From: Aaosphaeria pasadenensis
Taxonomy: Eukaryota; Ascomycota; Dothideomycetes; Pleosporales
Direction: 5' to 3'
Length of the DNA: 64,000 nucleotides
Assembly: GCA_022813625.1 (NCBI GenBank)
Contig: JAKLMB010000015.1
Location: forward strand, 806,001-870,000
Shown here: one piece after another, positions 48,415 to 60,450 of the stretch
Layout: every line of letters begins with the position of its first letter
Numbering within the stretch: the stretch's first letter is position 1
Made by a program: the position numbers and the translations under genes
Notes under the pieces: model-generated
Told to the model about the DNA's origin: nothing
Database searches by the model: none
Seen by the model: the letters and a program-made list of their open reading frames with translations, nothing else

Positions 48415-51338
48415 GGTCGCGGTGGGGGATGACAATCGATGGAATAGATGGTCGCACCTACAGCATCAAACCATGGGAAGTTGCACACGGTATAATTATA
48501 TGTCCAAAGGTCTATCAGTTGCTATTTTTAATGTGGTGCGTTCAGTATAGACTGGGGGCCGTACCAATACCAATTTTGTCTGGAGGCACCATGGATTTCA
48601 ATCCCAGCATTCAATGTCGAAAACACGAGGCGAGCACCGCAAGTTCGTTTAGATCTCCCCGCTTAGCCGTCCAAATGATCCTTGTAAATGTTCCTGGAAT
48701 CGGCCAAACTGGTGCCAAAACGCGAACTCTTCCCCCATAACGGCATGGGCTGACGGTTAGAAGTGCGAGCTGCATACCCGTCGCAGGGCAAGTCTTGGAA
48801 AAATCAGGGACGCATTCGAGATTACAGGACATCAGTCGAGAGGGCTCGACGACAAGGCGTCCCAGTGCCAGCACACGGACAATACGGGACATTTACCCAT
48901 GGCTCAGCCTCGCTGTTGATCATGAGAGCGACGTTGCAAATCACAGTGGGAGGCCCAATTCATCTAAAAGCCTTTCACGACCATTGGCGGAAACGCACAA
49001 TTGAGCAAACATGATTCGAGCTGCGTAGGTATAATAATCAAATACCTTTCGAATGATCAAAAACATCACGATGTCTGCACTGTCGGTACTATGGCATTTT
49101 GTACAGCGCTACGATGCCTGTCCAGATCACCATCATTGTCCTAGACTGTTTTCCTCGGTCCGCTGTGCCCGAGCCCGTCGAGTTCCACAACCTAATTGAG
49201 CGCCATCCCGCGAGCTCGCCCTAATTCAGGACCATTATTCAGATACTGTCACAACATGCTAACCGACTTGTAGCTACTTCAATTTTTTTTCTCTCACGGT
49301 GTGGAGTGTTACATTCCCAGAAGTCAACTGCCTAGCTAGTGAGACATAAATGCACATGGTTCATCCGTGGTAGGTCACAGGCGCAAAGTCGCGTTTCAAT
49401 TGAGTGTTGCATAGCAGATGTCCATAAATTTTAGCTTGTCATGTACGGAGGGTAATGTACGGGGATACACTGCAGTTTTGGTAATACAGTGCTACAGAAG
49501 AGCCTTTAGAATACAATACCCATTATATTTCTGCATTAAAGATGCAATGCTCCAGGTATATCCGTACAAATGCTACCCATTTTTGAATCATGCTTCGGTT
49601 GCGATCCAACTCTTCTAGAGTCAAGGTTTATCTGCTTTGGTTCACATTTGGAAAAGGCGCCAAAATTGGGACGTAGTGATATAGATATAATACGACACAA
49701 AGAACACACACGCGCACTTGTATGGACAATTGTACTTGCCGTATACACAATTTGATTAGAGTTTATACATTTTGTACTTTCTTCCATTTTGAATACATCG
49801 TTTGTCAGGACTTAGCACTGTATAATCTAAACCATGACAAGGTTAAACATACCATATCTAGAAGCTTAAAAAATGGAATAAGCTCACAACCTCGGGATCG
49901 AAAGTGTATTGGTGATATGGCCGTGCGCCCATCGGTGACGTTTTCCTATCCACGATCATGCATACTAGCTCCCTACATGTTTGCTCAGATACTTGACAAA
50001 GTAGAACAGGTGGCTAGCCATCGTGCTCAATGATGATTATCTTGAAGGTTTTCAATGAAATATGTTTCGAGCTGGACTATCGTCACTAATTGACTACCTC
50101 GCAGTCATTCTTCAATTGAGCGCTGCATCTACAAGAGAAAATGGCAAAGACGATGGTAGGGAGTGACCTCAACGATATTAAGTAAATATATTTAGGTTTT
50201 AACTATATCTAATACTGTAGCTCTATCGAACCGGCCACAAAAGCAAAAAGGGTTCCATAACATATATTGTCATTATTTCCAGTTTAATCGTAACATCATA
50301 TCGGATATATCAAGAACTACCAAGTCGACTTCGCCCATATCGCCGCACAACATCCCTTGGCTGCCTACATGACTCATCGATCAGTTTTGGTGATGACATC
50401 CACTCGCGTGCCCGCACCAGGAGCTGCCATTGACGCAATGAACAGCTTCGAAGGGTGGAAGTACGCGTCAAATTGCCTTCTACTGGTTTCTTTGATAGTT
50501 GGACTGTTGATGATGAACGCCCGTGATCTGGTATGTCTTCCAGGGCAATGTACGCCTGTCTACTGCATGGCTTTGCTGGGGACATTGGAATTTCTAGATT
50601 GGTAGTAGGATCATGCGATGAAGCTATTGGCGGGCATGATTTTCTGGGCTCTTCTTCACCGTCTGTTTTACGTTTGAATGACAATCATGATAGTCTTCCC
50701 CTTCACATCCACTAAACTATCAACGACTGTCTGATTATTACCTGAACGCAACATTCCTAGTTCCACCAAGTCCAATATGCAAAACCCTATAACACTAGTG
50801 TTTCCGAGATCTGAATGATATTATACACGGAAGCAGAAGCATCACTAACGAATTGGATGATAGAGTACATTCCAACTAGGCCCGGTGCAGTGATCTCAAC
50901 AATGATGGTGACTATCTTCGCACTTGGTTAGCTTCAACAGAACTTTGATATCGAATGATGTTCTTGTTATAGCCCTTACAAGATATTGAGCCACTTTTGA
51001 CAATTGTCAATTATTTTGTATAGAACAGAAGGTCTAGTTTGCAAAGCACAGAGTCGCTAAGCAAGGTTTGCCGAGCGGTCATATCTTCGCGATTTAGCGT
51101 GTTGAGCTTATACCATATGGGACGGGAAAATTTTTCCAACCCATTCCAGGGGTGAACCGTGGAACCATATCCACACCAGAAACACCAACATAATTGCTGA
51201 ATACAGATCGATATTCCTTGGGCAAGTGCTGTCACAATTGTCTCTCGACTTGCATTCAATATGTTTGTGGTCATATTCATATCCATAATAATTTACAAAT
51301 CTTCCATCAAATCATCTAGCATCAGATGGTTCTTGACC
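48415..51338. other. Gene-poor, partly AT-rich region of 2.9 kb
   Basis: No gene is supported. AT content rises from about 49260 to 51300. ORFs at 50310-50684 (minus) and 50357-50605 (plus) overlap on opposite strands and show no family features. Confidence 0.5.
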
Positions 51339-51410
51339 GGGCTTGTGGTTTAGTGGTATAATTTTCCCTTAGCATGGGAAAGGTCCTGGGTTCGATTCCC
51401 AGCAAGTCCA
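51339..51410 (+). tRNA. tRNA-Ala (anticodon AGC)
   Basis: This 72-nt gene has no intron. The acceptor stem GGGCTTG/CAAGTCC includes the G3-U70 pair that identifies alanine tRNAs. The anticodon stem TTCCC/GGGAA holds the loop TTAGCAT, so the anticodon is AGC. The T-arm CTGGG/CCCAG encloses TTCGATT. The internal A box (TGGTTTAGTGG) and B box (GGTTCGATTCC) fit RNA polymerase III promoters. CCA is not encoded beyond the discriminator A, as expected in eukaryotes. Confidence 0.96.
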
Positions 51411-51411
51411 G

Positions 51412-51418
51412 TTTTTTT
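51412..51418 (+). terminator. RNA polymerase III terminator
   Basis: A run of seven T follows the tRNA gene after one base. Confidence 0.9.
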
Positions 51419-52512
51419 GCGGATTGATATGACACGTCGTTGTGGATGAAGTGTCTTTTTTTTGGCTGGGTGGCAGCGAAGAAAACATCTGTGTCCGCAA
51501 AAATCATCACCAGTCTTGGCGTAGCCATCCATCCTGCCCCCAACGCCAACACCAAGGTGCTTATTTTCGTGCTAGGTCAGGACGAACGATAGGTACAATA
51601 GCTACGAATGGCATATCAAAGCGGAGTAATGCCGAGTTCATGGGATATCGGGTCAAGCTGGAGCACTGTACTGCAATCATTTCACGACAGATCGAAATCT
51701 ATCGCCCAACTTGCCACACGAACCATTACCTGCAGTGAGAGAAAGAATGACAACAAGTAGTATATACAGTATATACATCCACGCGTAATTAATGCTCAAT
51801 CTTGGCATCAGGTTCGCTTGTATTGTTGTCCTTTACGTAGCAAAGGCGAGGGGAGTCAGAAATGTTCAATCTAATAGCAACGTTGAATCAGTCCCGTTGC
51901 AAACATATCAGAAATGGTTGCAGAGGGGCAGATCGCTGATCAGTATGCCAGAGCGAGAGAGAGGATGAGGTTCAAATTTTCGGATTATTCTATGGGCAAG
52001 TTTATGATATCCGCGCCGATGTGAGTTCTACAATCCTTCACCGACCCCATTGCATTGCCCCAGAACAAGCATGACCTCGCGCAGACCACCCTCTCCTTCG
52101 GGTTATGCCTGGAACGAACTTGTGCCACGAGCCTCCTATGTGCTTGATTGCAAGGTTAGAGTAGCGTTCCGTGTGATTTTGCGCCTGGGAAAGAAAGATG
52201 CATCGGCCTAGATCCAAACACTTCATCTAGTTCCAGAGTCTTTCAACAGTGCTTACTCCACGACTGATTACGTTTTCACACGCTATCGTTATATACTAAT
52301 AAAGTTTCACTATCAGGTGTAAATGTAGTATCAAGCATCTTGAGATTATAATCTACCTCGTCCACCTATCTGCGTCCGTTCACATGCCCCTAGGTATGAT
52401 ATGTCTATTTCCGACATGCTTAACATAAGCTTTGGTTTTGCTCATCCATCAAAGTATCCAATTGCATTTGTTGATATGGTGAAAACTCACATTGTAGCAA
52501 ATGAGTCTTCCT
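51419..52512. other. Intergenic region
   Basis: No gene is seen in these 1.1 kb between the tRNA and the 3' end of the six-exon orphan gene. Confidence 0.5.
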
Positions 52513-54520
52513 TTACGCGAAGTCATTGCCACCCGAGTTAGAGGGATCGGCTTCTTCCTCCTCCTCGTACAGATCTAAATCCAGTTCCTTATCGTATTTG
52601 AAATAGTCTCTGTCGATGAGCTCACCCAATTCGAGATCGTACCGCAAGGGGGTGAGGCGGGCCCGAGCATCGAATTTCAATTCAAAATTACCTCCCTAGT
52701 CACATTAGCAACAATTAAGTTCAAAGTTCGGGGATAAACTAACCAAGTGCTCATCGGGTATATTGAATCGATACAATAGGACTGGAGCTAGCCAATTCGC
52801 TGTGTGCAGTAGCGGATTGCTTTTGTCCTCAGTTTCCGTAGTCACAACTACAGTCTTGTCCTTGTGTATAACATAGTGCTTGATAAGCTGTTCAACTCTG
52901 TCGTAGGGTTAGAAAGTTCCTAACATTACGAACAATGCACAAACCTGAGCATGGCCGTGTTTGTCGCTTTTGTGCCGAGAAAAAGGTTCTTAAGATCCTG
53001 CGACGACTCTAACCTGAGACCAGCACCTAACCCGCCGTACGAGAATGCAGAACGATGGAGCCACTAAGAAAGATTAATTTGTCTTTCCCATAGCATACTG
53101 TGCGAGAATCTTACTTCAACATCGGTAATAGTCGTCTTGGGGCCGGTCTCTGGTTTGAAAGTCGGCTGTGCGGCCTGCAGCAAAGTAAGCAATTGCCACA
53201 TTCGCAAATACTTATTTGACTTGCTCACAGCATTGGATCCAATGCGCATTGCCGCCGCCTGGGTCGGGTTTCGGGGCTTTCCACGGGCGGCATTGAGTTT
53301 GAGCTTGGTAATTTCTGTCCTGGTTGTGTCCCCGATATCTGCGAGAGGTAGTTGAATCTTCTCTTTACCCCCGGGTCCGCCTTTCAAAAATGACAAGACG
53401 TACGAGTTACCAACCTTCTCCACGAGATTAAAGCTGGTATCCGAGTACACGTAGCGTTCTTCAATTGCCTTGGCACTTTTCAGTATTGCATAATGGTCCC
53501 TAGTGACCCATGTATAGTAGTGCAACATGGGATGTGTACCGATGAGTTCGAAATTTTTAGTTTTCCTCTCCTCCTCCATCTCTTTCTGAGACCTTACATA
53601 GCAATTCTTAGGCACGAATCTACGCTTGGTGGTCTTCTCTTGCAATTTTTTGAGGTTGGACTCGAGCACCTCCTTCTTCAGCTTCTCGCCGAGCACGAAG
53701 TAAAGATCAATCCCTTCGACCTTGACGTCAAAAAATCGAGCAATTACCGAATAAGGTTCTTTGGGGGGGAAAGAAGCTGCCGACCCCATTTCTATGCATC
53801 GAATTAGCTCATTGAGCCGAGTCGAGATCCCGAGTTGACGTACCGATATAACGAATGAATATCTTCTCAGCATATTCCACAGAGTTTGGATCCTCGTGGG
53901 AAAATAAAAGCTCAGAAAAGAAATTGTCTGGAGAGTCGAATGGCGTGTAGCCCAATATTACACCGCTGGTATCCCAAACTCGGAATGGCAACAGGCTGGC
54001 ATCCCGATGATCTGCCGCCTGATAGTAATTCTGAAGATCTTTTTTACACTGCTTTCGATCCGGACGCAGAAGCCTTTCTGCGAGATCTCGAGCACGCATG
54101 AACTTGTTTTCGCGAGATTTGTTAACACCGGGCCCTGGGCCGATGAGTACAAAACGGTGCTTGTTGTCGGCGGTGGGACTATTATGTATTCTTGCTCTGT
54201 ATAAGATAACACCGAGCTGAAGGTGTTTCACATCCCCAGGTACTTTGTCTCCATGTTCCAATGCCTTCACTCTTGGCCGGCTTCGGTAGATTGTCCAGCT
54301 AAATGTGCTGTCTAGGACATTCAAGGCAGGAGAAACATCCACGCAAAACTCTCGGGCACAAATCCATCTGCGGGAAATAGTCAAATCAAAGTAGCAATCA
54401 ACTTTTGTACGGCGTTCTCTTACCATAGTCAACATATATATCACGAGAAATGTTATGTTCGCCCAAATTGTCTTCTGATTTCGGGGGTTCGGAGGGAAAG
54501 ATGTATTCTGCTTTTGGCAT
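52513..54520 (-). CDS. Hypothetical protein, six exons
   Basis: The model is complement(join(52513..52695, 52744..52897, 52945..53063, 53115..53791, 53844..54350, 54424..54520)), 578 residues. The last four introns (47-52 bp) have good sites and join cleanly, for example RYI-EMGSAASF, ITDVE-WLHRSAFSYGGLG, AMLR-VEQLIKHY and DEHL-GGNFELKF. The first intron is uncertain. The best-looking CAG acceptor (54368) breaks the frame, while a GAG acceptor 17 bases further on keeps it. The protein is soluble and basic in the middle (KKEVLESNLKKLQEKTTKRR). Its C-terminus is acidic, with five consecutive Glu after LDLDLY. No domain family is recognised and no signal peptide is seen. An alternative start at 54435 without the first intron is possible. 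Confidence 0.65.
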
Positions 54521-54547
54521 TGTATCGAATCGGTAAATTGACAAAGA

Positions 54548-54587
54548 GTGATGAAGTGATGAAGTGATGAAGTAATAAAGTGATAAA
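54548..54587. repeat. 8-bp tandem repeat upstream of the six-exon gene
   Basis: GTGATGAA occurs three times, then GTAATAAA and GTGATAAA. The run lies only 28-67 bp upstream of the predicted start codon, within the leader or core promoter. Confidence 0.85.
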
Positions 54588-57500
54588 ATTGTCAGGACTG
54601 CCTTTATACCATTCCCACCCTATTCCGCTTAGTTGGCGTGGAAACGAGATTCCAGCAAGCCATGAACAGCACCTCTTCTTGCCAGCCAGCCACCAGTTGG
54701 GCCAGATCTACTGTAGACGAAGCCACAGAGTTGATCTGGTTCCCGAAAAGAATCCGTAACCTATCCAAGGAATTTAATTGTGGGCATCTCCACAGTCTCG
54801 CGGAACCCTGCGTTGTTGGTTCGTGGTTCATCCTCGAATGGGGTAATCACAACACAAACCAGAGCCAATACAGACGAATGGGCGGTTGACAAAACACGAA
54901 AAAGCATGCAAGAAGGGTAAGACAGAAGCTGAATGAGGGGTTGTGTATGCAGAATGTCGCGTATCGATGCTAATCCCTGCAGGTCTGGCCATTTGTTCTG
55001 TGCGCTATGAGAATAAACGTTCTATCCATAAAGTTATACATCAAGCAATCACTTACGGCTTTTGCACCAGAATGCTCGACTACAGTTTCAATAAACTTCA
55101 CATGTACCCAAGGGCATTGGTTGTATTGTGAGAGGAAATTTATCGAGCCATTTGTATTATTTATCACCCATTGTTTGTGCTTGAAGCCATGTATTGCCTG
55201 ACCAAGCATTGCTGATCTTTTACTCTTCACCATGTAGTTGGAGACCTATGCATCCAGAATCTAGTCTGGCCTTAATTCGCGCTCAAACTCACGAAATCCA
55301 ATACCCACTCGTTAATAAACTCTTCTTTCGGAAACCAATATGTCGCCAATTTCTGCAAAGTCAATGGCTGTTTTTCAGGAGCTGTCAGTCACACTCGGCC
55401 AATAGATGCGCCAGATATTGCAGAAAGCTGGTTTTGTTTTTCCCCTTCAAATATCTCAGATGGTGCAATCATGATTGACATAGTATGCTCCATCAGCTAT
55501 CGAAAAGCACATGATAATTCGGCGACATAACTCCAATCATGGGCCTATAAACTCAAAATGATTTCCACGCATACTGCGCAAGGATCTGGCACTCGACACC
55601 CACAATTCCATATCTCTTTATTGTAATCTTGAACCACCAAGGCCCAAGCAAAGCCACATGAGCTGGTGACCTTCGAAACAAACAGGGATGTTGTAGTATA
55701 TGCACGTAGTCCTCAGACCCTAAAGCTCCTAAGAGGCTGTTCATTGTGGAATATTGTAGACTGACTGTCGTCTCTGAATTGACGCTTTTACAATACCGAG
55801 AAGTTGTGGGCTTCGACTCTACCCATGAACATTCTCTGCGGTTCAATGTGATAAGCGTCGTTGATATCTTTGGGTTGCGAAGCCAGGTGGATTTTCGGTC
55901 TCTAGGTGTACTACACTGTCGAAAGTTGTTTAGATTAGCCTCTATGTCTAAATCGACCATCAGAAAACCGAGATGGGGAGGTTTTTGTCCAAGAATGCCT
56001 TTTAGTTGTGATTTCCTTTTGGCCGCTGGATGATAGGTTTTGACTGCGAGCAGCTGCTTTGTATTTCAGGAAGATCAGCGTGATGGGTTGATGAGTGATC
56101 GATGCGACGACTTCGGTTTTCACAGTTCTGCCTAAATTTATTGGACAAGGAGCGCTACTGATTTCCATAATTCGTCCATATCTATTGTGAAAGTTTTGTA
56201 AGTATTTGCCTTGATATTTTTGATGTGGGGCAGTCATCTTCACTATCATCTCCGTTCTAAAGTCCCTTCAATTTTTCATTATCAAGCGTTCAATGAAGTG
56301 TATCTTGCATCCTTATTTCAAACCGATCACTCGGGTGTCGACCTGTAAACTGACTTGATCTTGTTTATATCTGCACGCCAGTTGAAACTTGTCGGGGATT
56401 CCCAACATGGTTACGTATAGTAGGCTGAAGAAGGTGGTTTATCCCATGGAGAGGACTTCTGAACCGTAAAGGATACAGCTCCGGACTATGTCGCTGAACT
56501 CGCTGTTGATATAGAGGAAAGATCTTGTTCACTGGAAATGAATGCCTCATCTGGACATCGCCAGCATCCAATCCATAAAATTGCCATCTGAAGACATTTA
56601 TGATCTAATCGGTCAGTATTTTTAGACTATTTTAAGGATAGGTTGTCGACTAGAGCAATTCGAATATCGGATGGGCCGACAGAAGAGGAGCACAGCGCGC
56701 TCTGGTCAGAGAGGACATTCATCGAGAGAGCCTCGATTGTTCTAAGTCTAGCAGAGGAGATGGCCATGGAGTTATTTTATGGTACGTTAGGTACACGTCT
56801 AATTTGTTTGTTAGCAGATTGATGACGGAACGAGTCAGATTGAGAAGTACCGTTGTGTTCGGCTATGAGTAAATATCATAATCTGACGGCCGGACCTACC
56901 CGGCGCAGGATTTGGAATGGGACTATGGAGAGGAATTCCTTCAGATGATGATTATTACCCCGAGATATATGCAGACGGCAAAAGAAACCCCACAGGCATC
57001 GATCACTCATGTGTATAGCTCCGATGTAGCAGGCGATTTGGCCTAGAGTGGGCTAGTCTGTTCCCCCAAATACGCATTTCGAAATGTGGGACCCTAACGA
57101 ACTGGTGCGTCTTCCGTCTCCATTCGTCACGCAGGGCTTATCCAAGTCCTTTAGTCAATTCACATCCGATGCAAACTGATAAGAAACAACCGTTGCGTTG
57201 CGCCAATAATGAATCTCCTCTTAGCTAATTCCAGACGACACTCAATGCTATGACCTGTCAGAGGCAATTTAGAACGCTTCGGGAGAACGAGATGCATGGC
57301 CCGCAGTGGTGGCGGCAGCGCATGCAATCGCCGCTCATCGAAGAACAATCATTGATTCCTCCGCCTCCGGTATCTGTGGGATCCGCGTTTTTACGCATTG
57401 TCATCTGTGCTGTCATCAAGCCGCCTATCAACTTCAATGCGTGATTCTGGAGGATTTTTTCCTGCTCCCGGGTGCAGGTGGGCCTCTTATCTTGGGCACA

Positions 57501-57623
57501 GTACTGTGATGTCCATTGGCTGTACGAAGCCTGTCATAGAACCGTTAAATATCATGTCTGGAATGCTACACTGGGGAACTCGCGATCCTCTTCAACACTA
57601 AGACATTTACTGGAATTGACATC
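54588..57623. other. Gene-poor region with possible gene relics
   Basis: No intact gene is found in these 3 kb. A minus ORF at 55553-55960 (135 codons) reads moderately protein-like but is isolated. A possible dehydrogenase relic lies at 56660-56800, listed separately. The last 150 bases are the MATE gene leader. Confidence 0.45.
56660..56800 (+). pseudogene. Possible relic of an extended short-chain dehydrogenase/epimerase
   Basis: One plus frame reads SDGPTEEEHSALWSERTFIE and continues RASIVLSLAEEMA. This pattern resembles the stretch after the active site of NAD-dependent epimerase-like proteins, where an acidic segment precedes a helix ending in LA. The frame then closes without the expected VRLP-type strand, and no N-terminal Rossmann motif is visible upstream. 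If real, it is a decayed fragment. The resemblance is weak. Confidence 0.2.
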
Positions 57624-59241
57624 ATGGGGAGTGACGCACGAAAATGGTCCTGGAAACCTTCGTTTCTGAAGAAGTCAAGTGGATCAGAGCAGGACCCCAC
57701 CCCCAACGAGAGGACATCTTTACTGCCTCCATCGGACGCATACAATGACGGAGATACCTACGAACATGAAGCCAAAGAAACTGAATTCCAACTCATTCTC
57801 AGAGAGTTCTGGATACTTTTCAAGGGATCCATTCCAGTCGTCCTTGCCTATGCACTCCAGAACTCGCTCCAGACGGTGTCTGTCCTGATCGTTGGACGAC
57901 TGTCTCCGGAAGCCTTAGCCACTGCTGCATTTTCATACATGTTTGCAATGGCAACAGCCTGGCTGGTGGCCTTGGGTGGTACCACAGCTATTGACACCCT
58001 GGCATCCGCAAGTTTCACTGGCAGCAAAAACCGACATGACCTTGGTATCATCCTGCAACGTTCGTTCGTTGTTCTCACCTTGATTTATATCCCAATTGCC
58101 ATCCTCTGGATCTTTTCAGCCCCACTATTCAGAGCACTCGGCCAAGAAGAGTATATCGCGAGAGATTCCGCCAAATTCCTCACTGCTTTGGTTCCTGGTG
58201 GATTCGGATACATTTACTTCGAAGCAATGAAGAAATACCTCCAAGCTCAAGGTTTGTGCGCCATTCTTCAATATAACCTTTCCAACCCAAAGCTAAACAA
58301 ACGCAGCTATCATGAGGCCTGGTACCTACGTTCTTCTGATCACTTCTCCGATGAGCGCTGGCCTCAACTATCTATTTGTTTATACGTTCAAGCTCGGCCT
58401 CCTGGGAGCACCACTTGCCACCGGCGTTGCATACTGGGCTTCATTCCTTCTCCTCCTCGCCTACGCTCGCTTTGTTGATGGTTGGGAATGCTGGGGAGGA
58501 TGGAGCCGCGCATGTCTCCAAAACATTTGGACATTTGCACGACTTGCACTGATGGGAGTCATACATGTTGGAACTGAGTGGTGGGCATTTGAGGTCGTTG
58601 CTCTGGCGGCAGGAAGACTGGGAACGATTCCGCTCGCATCGCAGAGTGTTATCATGACCACGGACCAGGTCATGAACACGATCCCATTTGGTGTCGGTGT
58701 TGCTACAAGTGCCCGCGTTGGAAACCTTCTCGGTGCACGCAATGCTAAAGGTGCTGCGAGGTCTGCTAATACCGCTGCTATGCTCAGTGTGATCCTGGGA
58801 GTTGTCGTCCTGGTTGTTCTCATGGCGGTCAAGGATTTCTATGCAAAGATCTTCAACGATGACGTTCGAGTCATCAATTTGACCGCTGAGGTCATGCCCT
58901 ATGTCGCCTTGTTCCAGATTGCGGATGGTCTCAACGGCAGCTGTGGAGGGTCATTGCGAGGCATGGGTCGGCAGCACATTGGAGCGACAGTCAATTTGCT
59001 TTCCTACTATGGAGGTGCTCTACCTCTTGGAATCTGGCTCGCATTCCACGGATGGGGGTTGGCCGGTCTATGGGTTGGACAATGCATAGCTCTCTATCTG
59101 GTCGGCATAGCTGAATGGGTGATCGTGGCCTGGAGCAACTGGGAGCACCAGGTGGACAAGGCATTTGCTCGGATGGACTCGGGTGAACAAGCAGAGAGCG
59201 GCCTCGCAAGCGGAGATGCGCTATTCAGAGATGGATCTTGA
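57624..59241 (+). CDS. MATE family efflux transporter
   Basis: MATE proteins export drugs, metabolites or cations by exchange with protons or sodium. The model join(57624..58251, 58307..59241) gives 520 residues. The 55-bp intron (GTTTGT donor, ACGCAG acceptor) joins YLQAQ to AIMRPGTYVLL. The N-terminal 60 residues are hydrophilic with NERTSLLPP, a typical fungal sorting-type leader. Then about twelve hydrophobic segments follow in two related halves. Family landmarks are GSIPVVLAYALQNSLQTVSV in helix 1, ALGGTTAIDTLASASFTG in the first half and GVATSARVGNLLGARNAKGA in the second. It resembles yeast Erc1-type vacuolar or plasma-membrane MATE proteins. No cluster partner suggests a substrate. 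Confidence 0.94.
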
Positions 59242-60450
59242 TCTGTGTTGTGTTATTACAATTCGTCTTTGGCATTGACCAGAGATAGTTATGGGGATAT
59301 GTGACAAAGACGAGTATGCAATGGAATGTGTTAGAGAATTGACAAAACAAAGGCGAGATAGAACCGACCACCCATAATAGGGCGAATGTACGAAATGTCA
59401 AATAGTGACTATATTGGGTTAGATCCCTTTCGCTTAGCAATGATTAACCCAGCCGATTGGATTGCTGTGGATCCAACCCGTAATCCCCTGGAACGCTCGT
59501 GCAGAGAGTCAGGAATAGGCTCATAGCCTACAGGTAATGCCCTACCCTAACAGCAGCCTTCCCCACGCTCGATCTAACTCGTACTTGTACGGGGCGGATG
59601 GATTTATACACCGCAGTTGAGTTGTATCCAGAAGATGTACATACAGTTGTTGCAGTGCTACTGATCAAGCATCAAGTTGCTTTTCTTTGCCAAATCCGAG
59701 AACGAATCCTAGGGTTCATCGGGGCAGGAATCGAATGTCCTTTACAACCATATCATTTGAGAAACAAAGCATCTATCTTGTACTTTACGGAAAGACTGCT
59801 TGGTCTCGCGTAGCCTTCTCTTACTTGTATGATTACTGTACTGTGTATATGTAGCATCTGGCACATACGCAGCTGGGGTTATACACAGATAACGAAATTA
59901 CACATTTCCAGGGTTTGAGGGCGCACCAAGCATTCGTTAGGATGCACGCTAATTTGGCGATACGTAAAAAGGAGCGGGGATCAAGGAAGTAGTGCAGCTT
60001 TACGAGGACTTGTCCTGAGTAATTCGGTCATAACCTGATAAGACGATGGTGGAAGCTATGCGCGTGCGATGAGTGTCGCGTTTACGAAACTGCACGGAAT
60101 GCTCCCATTGGTCAATTGGTATCGATAGAGCCGACCATCGCCAATACCGGCAGCTCAACCGCAAGCATGCACTTCACATCTCTATTATTTCCATAGCTGA
60201 ATGGCGAATGGCCGCTTCAGAGTACGATGACTAGGCATAACGGCGCCTTCTGCGGTCCGATGATGTACAGCAAATGACCTAATTCACGCCTCGATTATAC
60301 CAGGACAGCTCCGAGCTGTTTACCTAAAATGCATAGGTCAAGATGCACGCCGATCCAACTGGGAGTGAATATTTACCAGCTCCTGTCCGCTCTTTTTTCT
60401 TCTCTTTCATTGCATCCTCACTCTCCTCAATTCATCTGCTCTCAGTCATC
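59242..60450. other. Intergenic, MATE 3' region and ureohydrolase upstream region
   Basis: No gene is seen. Two inverted CCAAT boxes lie close together at 60107-60111 and 60115-60119, about 340 bp upstream of the next start. The last 70 bases are a C/T-rich leader. Confidence 0.55.

Noticed and set aside
50310..50684. Opposed ORFs on the two strands
   Set aside because: Neither has family features, good start context or splice partners.
51322..51555. ORF across the tRNA gene
   Set aside because: It is explained by the tRNA-Ala gene and its flanks.
55553..55960. 135-codon minus-strand ORF
   Set aside because: It reads moderately protein-like but no homologous pattern, exon partner or promoter sign could be found.
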